From positions 1 to 64,000 of the forward strand of contig CAWVWE010000001.1 in the NCBI GenBank assembly GCA_963933975.1: 64,000 bases of DNA, written 5' to 3'. Positions 61,752 through 64,000 of this stretch are shown piece by piece. Made by a program: the position numbers and the translations under genes. Positions within the stretch are counted from its first letter, which is position 1. Each line of letters opens with the position of its first letter. Under the pieces are notes generated by a model. The model saw only the letters and a list, made by a program, of their open reading frames with translations, ran no database searches and was not told the origin of the DNA. This DNA comes from UBA10364 sp905182675. Lineage in GTDB: Bacteria > Bacteroidota > Bacteroidia > Flavobacteriales > Schleiferiaceae.

Positions 61752-64000
61752 ATGTTTTGGAACTTTATCGCTAGAATCCTCTTAAGAAACAGACCTGCAT
61801 GGCTCGCTTTATTGGCGCTGTCAACTGTTTTTATGATTTATCAGGGTTCGACTGTTAAAACGAGCTATGAGTTTGGTAAGCTCATGCCAGAAACAGATTC
61901 AGTATCTATAGATTATAATATGTTGGTCGAAGAGTTCGGACAGGCGTCCAACACGATCGTTATAGCTCTAGAAGATCAGGATTTTTTCAAAAAAGAGCAC
62001 TTAGTTGATTGGTTACGTTTAGTTGATTCTTTAAAGAGTGTAGCGGGTATTACCAGTGTTCAGAGTTTGACTGAAGCATATGGGTTGGAGATAGACAGTG
62101 CAACAGATAAATTGGCTCCATATGTGTTATTTGATTCACTTCCAGAGACTGGAGAAGAAGAAATATCATTAGAGGCGAGAGTCAAGTCTTGGCCCTTTTA
62201 TAAAGGTGGCTTGTATTTTGGAGATACGTACATGATCATCCTGAGAATTGATGAGGCCTCTTTATACAATGCTAATATTTTGCCCATTGTAGAAGGAGCA
62301 AAAGGGCACATCTTAAGCTGGGAAGAATCCACGGGAAGAGATCTTCATATGAGTGGACTTCCGTGGTTGCGAATTGCGAATACGAAAAATCTTGAGGCAG
62401 AAATATTCAGAACGGTAGGCCTAACACTTTTGGTCACCGTGATTATTTTCTTTTTATTCCTCAAGAGTATAAGAGCAACGGTTATTTCCTTTTCTATTGT
62501 GGTTCTCGGCGTTGTTTTTTCCCTAGGAGCCATGGGTTTACTCGGCTACGGAGTGAGTTTACTAACCTCCCTGGTACCTCCATTGATTATCGTGATTGGG
62601 GTACCTAACTGTATTTACCTCATCAATAAATACCACCAAGAATATAAAAAACACGGGAATCAGGTATTGGCAATTCAGCGTGTTGTGAAAAAGGTTGGAT
62701 ATATCGCGTTGATCACAAATACCACCACGGCTTTGGGCTTTGCGGCATTCATACTTACAGATTCTGGAAATCTTGTGGAATTTGGGGTAATAAGTTCGAT
62801 AAGCATCATGATGGTTTTTGTGCTTTCTATGATCTTAATTCCTGTCATTTATAGCTATTTGTCTCCTCCAAAGGAGCGTCATATGAATCACTTTGACATT
62901 GCTTGGCTGGTCAAGTTTTTAGACTTCTTAGATTTCGCAGTAGGGAACAAAAGAACGTTAATCTACTCGATTACTGGGATTCTTTCTGTGATTGCTGTGT
63001 TCGGTTTATTTAGAATCGAAACCGCAGGAAATATCACATCAGACTTTACTAAGACGGGACATATTTATAAGGATGTCAAGTACTTCGAACGCTCTTTTGG
63101 CGGCGTAATTCCTTTGGATATTATCATAGACACAAAGCGCGAAGGTGGCGTTGAAAAGCTCTCCACCCTCCGCCGTATAGAACAATTACAAGATTCATTA
63201 TCATTACTTCCAGAGCTCAGTCGGTCAATTTCCGTAGTAGATTTCGTGAAGTTCGCTAAACAAGGAGTCATGTTTGGGAACCCTGACATGTATGCTCTGC
63301 CTACGCGAAGTGAGCAGCAGTGGTTGTTGACCTATCTTCCTCGTGGTACTAAGGATGAAACAGGATTAGCCAGTAGCATGGTGACCGCAGATGGTCGTAA
63401 GGCTCGAATCACTGTACAAATGGCAGATCTGAGTACACCAGAGATGCGTGAACTGACGAACCGTGTTGAGAAAATGGTCTCTAATATTTTCCCTAATAAA
63501 GGGTTTGACGTGACCATAACCGGTGCGTCGATTAAATTCATTAGGTCGACCACCTATTTGGTGAATAACCTGATATTTTCATTAACATTAGCCGTTCTGG
63601 CGATATCCCTAATCATGGCACTTTTATTCATGAGTTGGAGAATGGTGCTGATCTCATTAATACCAAACCTTATTCCAATGTTAATCACAGCGGGTATCAT
63701 GGGTTTTGCAGGAATCCCCTTAAAACCATCAACGATACTTGTCTTTAGCATTGCTTTTGGTATTTCGGTGGATGATAGTCTACATTTTTTAGCAAAGTAT
63801 AGACAGGAACTCAAGGCGAATAACTGGAATATTTCCTGGGCAGTAAAAAGCTCCATTATGGAAACAGGATTAAGTATGTTTTATACATCGATTGTTCTTT
63901 TCTGTGGTTTTTCAGTGTTTACTACTTCGAATTATGGTGGCACACAGGCGCTAGGGCTCTTGACGTCAATAACGCTGTTAATCGCTATGTTGAGCAATCT
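61752..64000 (+). CDS. RND/MMPL-type exporter, cut by the window end
   Basis: At least 749 residues are in frame from the ATG at 61752 with no stop before the window ends. It shows TM1 near residue 20 (LALLALSTVFMIYQG), a periplasmic domain, then a helix bundle from about 225 (LTLLVTVIIFFLFLKS, LVPPLIIVIGVPNCIYLINKYHQEY, TNTTTALGFAAFIL). A second periplasmic domain and a second bundle follow from about 600 (SIAFGISVDDSLHFLAKYRQEL). This two-fold layout is the RND superfamily, closest in style to MMPL/lipid exporters and to the SecDF-like proteins rather than drug pumps. It begins 10 bp after secA, so it is probably in the same transcript. The missing C-terminus leaves the subfamily open. Confidence 0.85.
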   Translation, partial: MFWNFIARILLRNRPAWLALLALSTVFMIYQGSTVKTSYEFGKLMPETDSVSIDYNMLVEEFGQASNTIVIALEDQDFFKKEHLVDWLRLVDSLKSVAGITSVQSLTEAYGLEIDSATDKLAPYVLFDSLPETGEEEISLEARVKSWPFYKGGLYFGDTYMIILRIDEASLYNANILPIVEGAKGHILSWEESTGRDLHMSGLPWLRIANTKNLEAEIFRTVGLTLLVTVIIFFLFLKSIRATVISFSIVVLGVVFSLGAMGLLGYGVSLLTSLVPPLIIVIGVPNCIYLINKYHQEYKKHGNQVLAIQRVVKKVGYIALITNTTTALGFAAFILTDSGNLVEFGVISSISIMMVFVLSMILIPVIYSYLSPPKERHMNHFDIAWLVKFLDFLDFAVGNKRTLIYSITGILSVIAVFGLFRIETAGNITSDFTKTGHIYKDVKYFERSFGGVIPLDIIIDTKREGGVEKLSTLRRIEQLQDSLSLLPELSRSISVVDFVKFAKQGVMFGNPDMYALPTRSEQQWLLTYLPRGTKDETGLASSMVTADGRKARITVQMADLSTPEMRELTNRVEKMVSNIFPNKGFDVTITGASIKFIRSTTYLVNNLIFSLTLAVLAISLIMALLFMSWRMVLISLIPNLIPMLITAGIMGFAGIPLKPSTILVFSIAFGISVDDSLHFLAKYRQELKANNWNISWAVKSSIMETGLSMFYTSIVLFCGFSVFTTSNYGGTQALGLLTSITLLIAMLSN

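Noticed and set aside
1..64000. CRISPR array, tRNA, rRNA, insertion sequence, prophage or biosynthetic gene cluster
   Set aside because: No regularly spaced repeats, cloverleaf-like RNA, transposase or integrase motifs, or terminal inverted repeats were recognised by eye; a dedicated RNA search could still find a small RNA.

Overview
The window looks like a chromosome segment from a marine, proteorhodopsin-bearing member of the Bacteroidota, most likely order Flavobacteriales. The evidence is type IX secretion (T9SS) C-terminal sorting domains, a periplasmic beta-propeller/HTH regulator, Bacteroidota-type promoters (TTG-N18-21-TAnnTTTG), moxR-bat and suf operons in Bacteroidota style, an HMG-CoA synthase (mevalonate route), and few recognisable Shine-Dalgarno sites. 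I cannot name a genus. No rRNA, tRNA, CRISPR array, insertion sequence or prophage was recognised. Apart from the window's right edge, where one gene is cut, all genes appear intact.

Layout. 1-9.5 kb: a small glucan-use locus with a secreted three-repeat binding protein, a propeller/HTH sensor-regulator, a secreted GH5-CBM6-CBM6 glycanase and a GH3 glucosidase lipoprotein. 9.6-11.5 kb: an M61-type peptidase. 11.6-14.5 kb: the phototrophy locus, with a proton-pump proteorhodopsin divergent from one gene that fuses lycopene cyclase (CrtY) to the retinal-forming dioxygenase (Blh). 14.5-18.7 kb: a membrane metallophosphoesterase and DNA polymerase I. 18.8-25.1 kb: a TetR regulator with two matching operator palindromes and an RND efflux operon (adaptor, pump, TolC). 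25.1-32.5 kb: tyrosine/homogentisate catabolism (hmgA, a trans-sulfuration enzyme, hppD, fahA, scoAB) and a divergent hydratase. 32.6-35.8 kb: arginine decarboxylase coupled to a deoxyhypusine-synthase-like protein, then an orphan secreted protein. 35.8-43.7 kb: DUF2480, HMG-CoA synthase and the suf operon (sufA-B-C-D-S-E-T order). 43.8-52.8 kb: thiL and the moxR-DUF58-batA-batB/C-batD-batE operon, in which batB and batC are fused. 53.0-58.0 kb: ridA-ileS-dksA-lspA operon. 58.4-64 kb: secA behind a long leader, then an RND/MMPL-type exporter that runs off the window.

How the parts connect. HMG-CoA synthase supplies mevalonate for isoprenoids; lycopene made by enzymes outside the window can be cyclised and cleaved to retinal by the CrtY-Blh fusion, and retinal loads the rhodopsin encoded back to back with it. 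SecA exports the T9SS cargo, the glucan enzymes and the Bat proteins. The tyrosine pathway ends in fumarate and acetoacetate, and ScoAB activates the latter to acetoacetyl-CoA, which is also the substrate of HMG-CoA synthase. The most unusual elements are the CrtY-Blh fusion, the BatB-BatC fusion with a retained internal signal peptide, the TetR operator pair, the deoxyhypusine-synthase-like protein lacking the canonical Lys/His pair, and the long secA leader with short hydrophobic ORFs.
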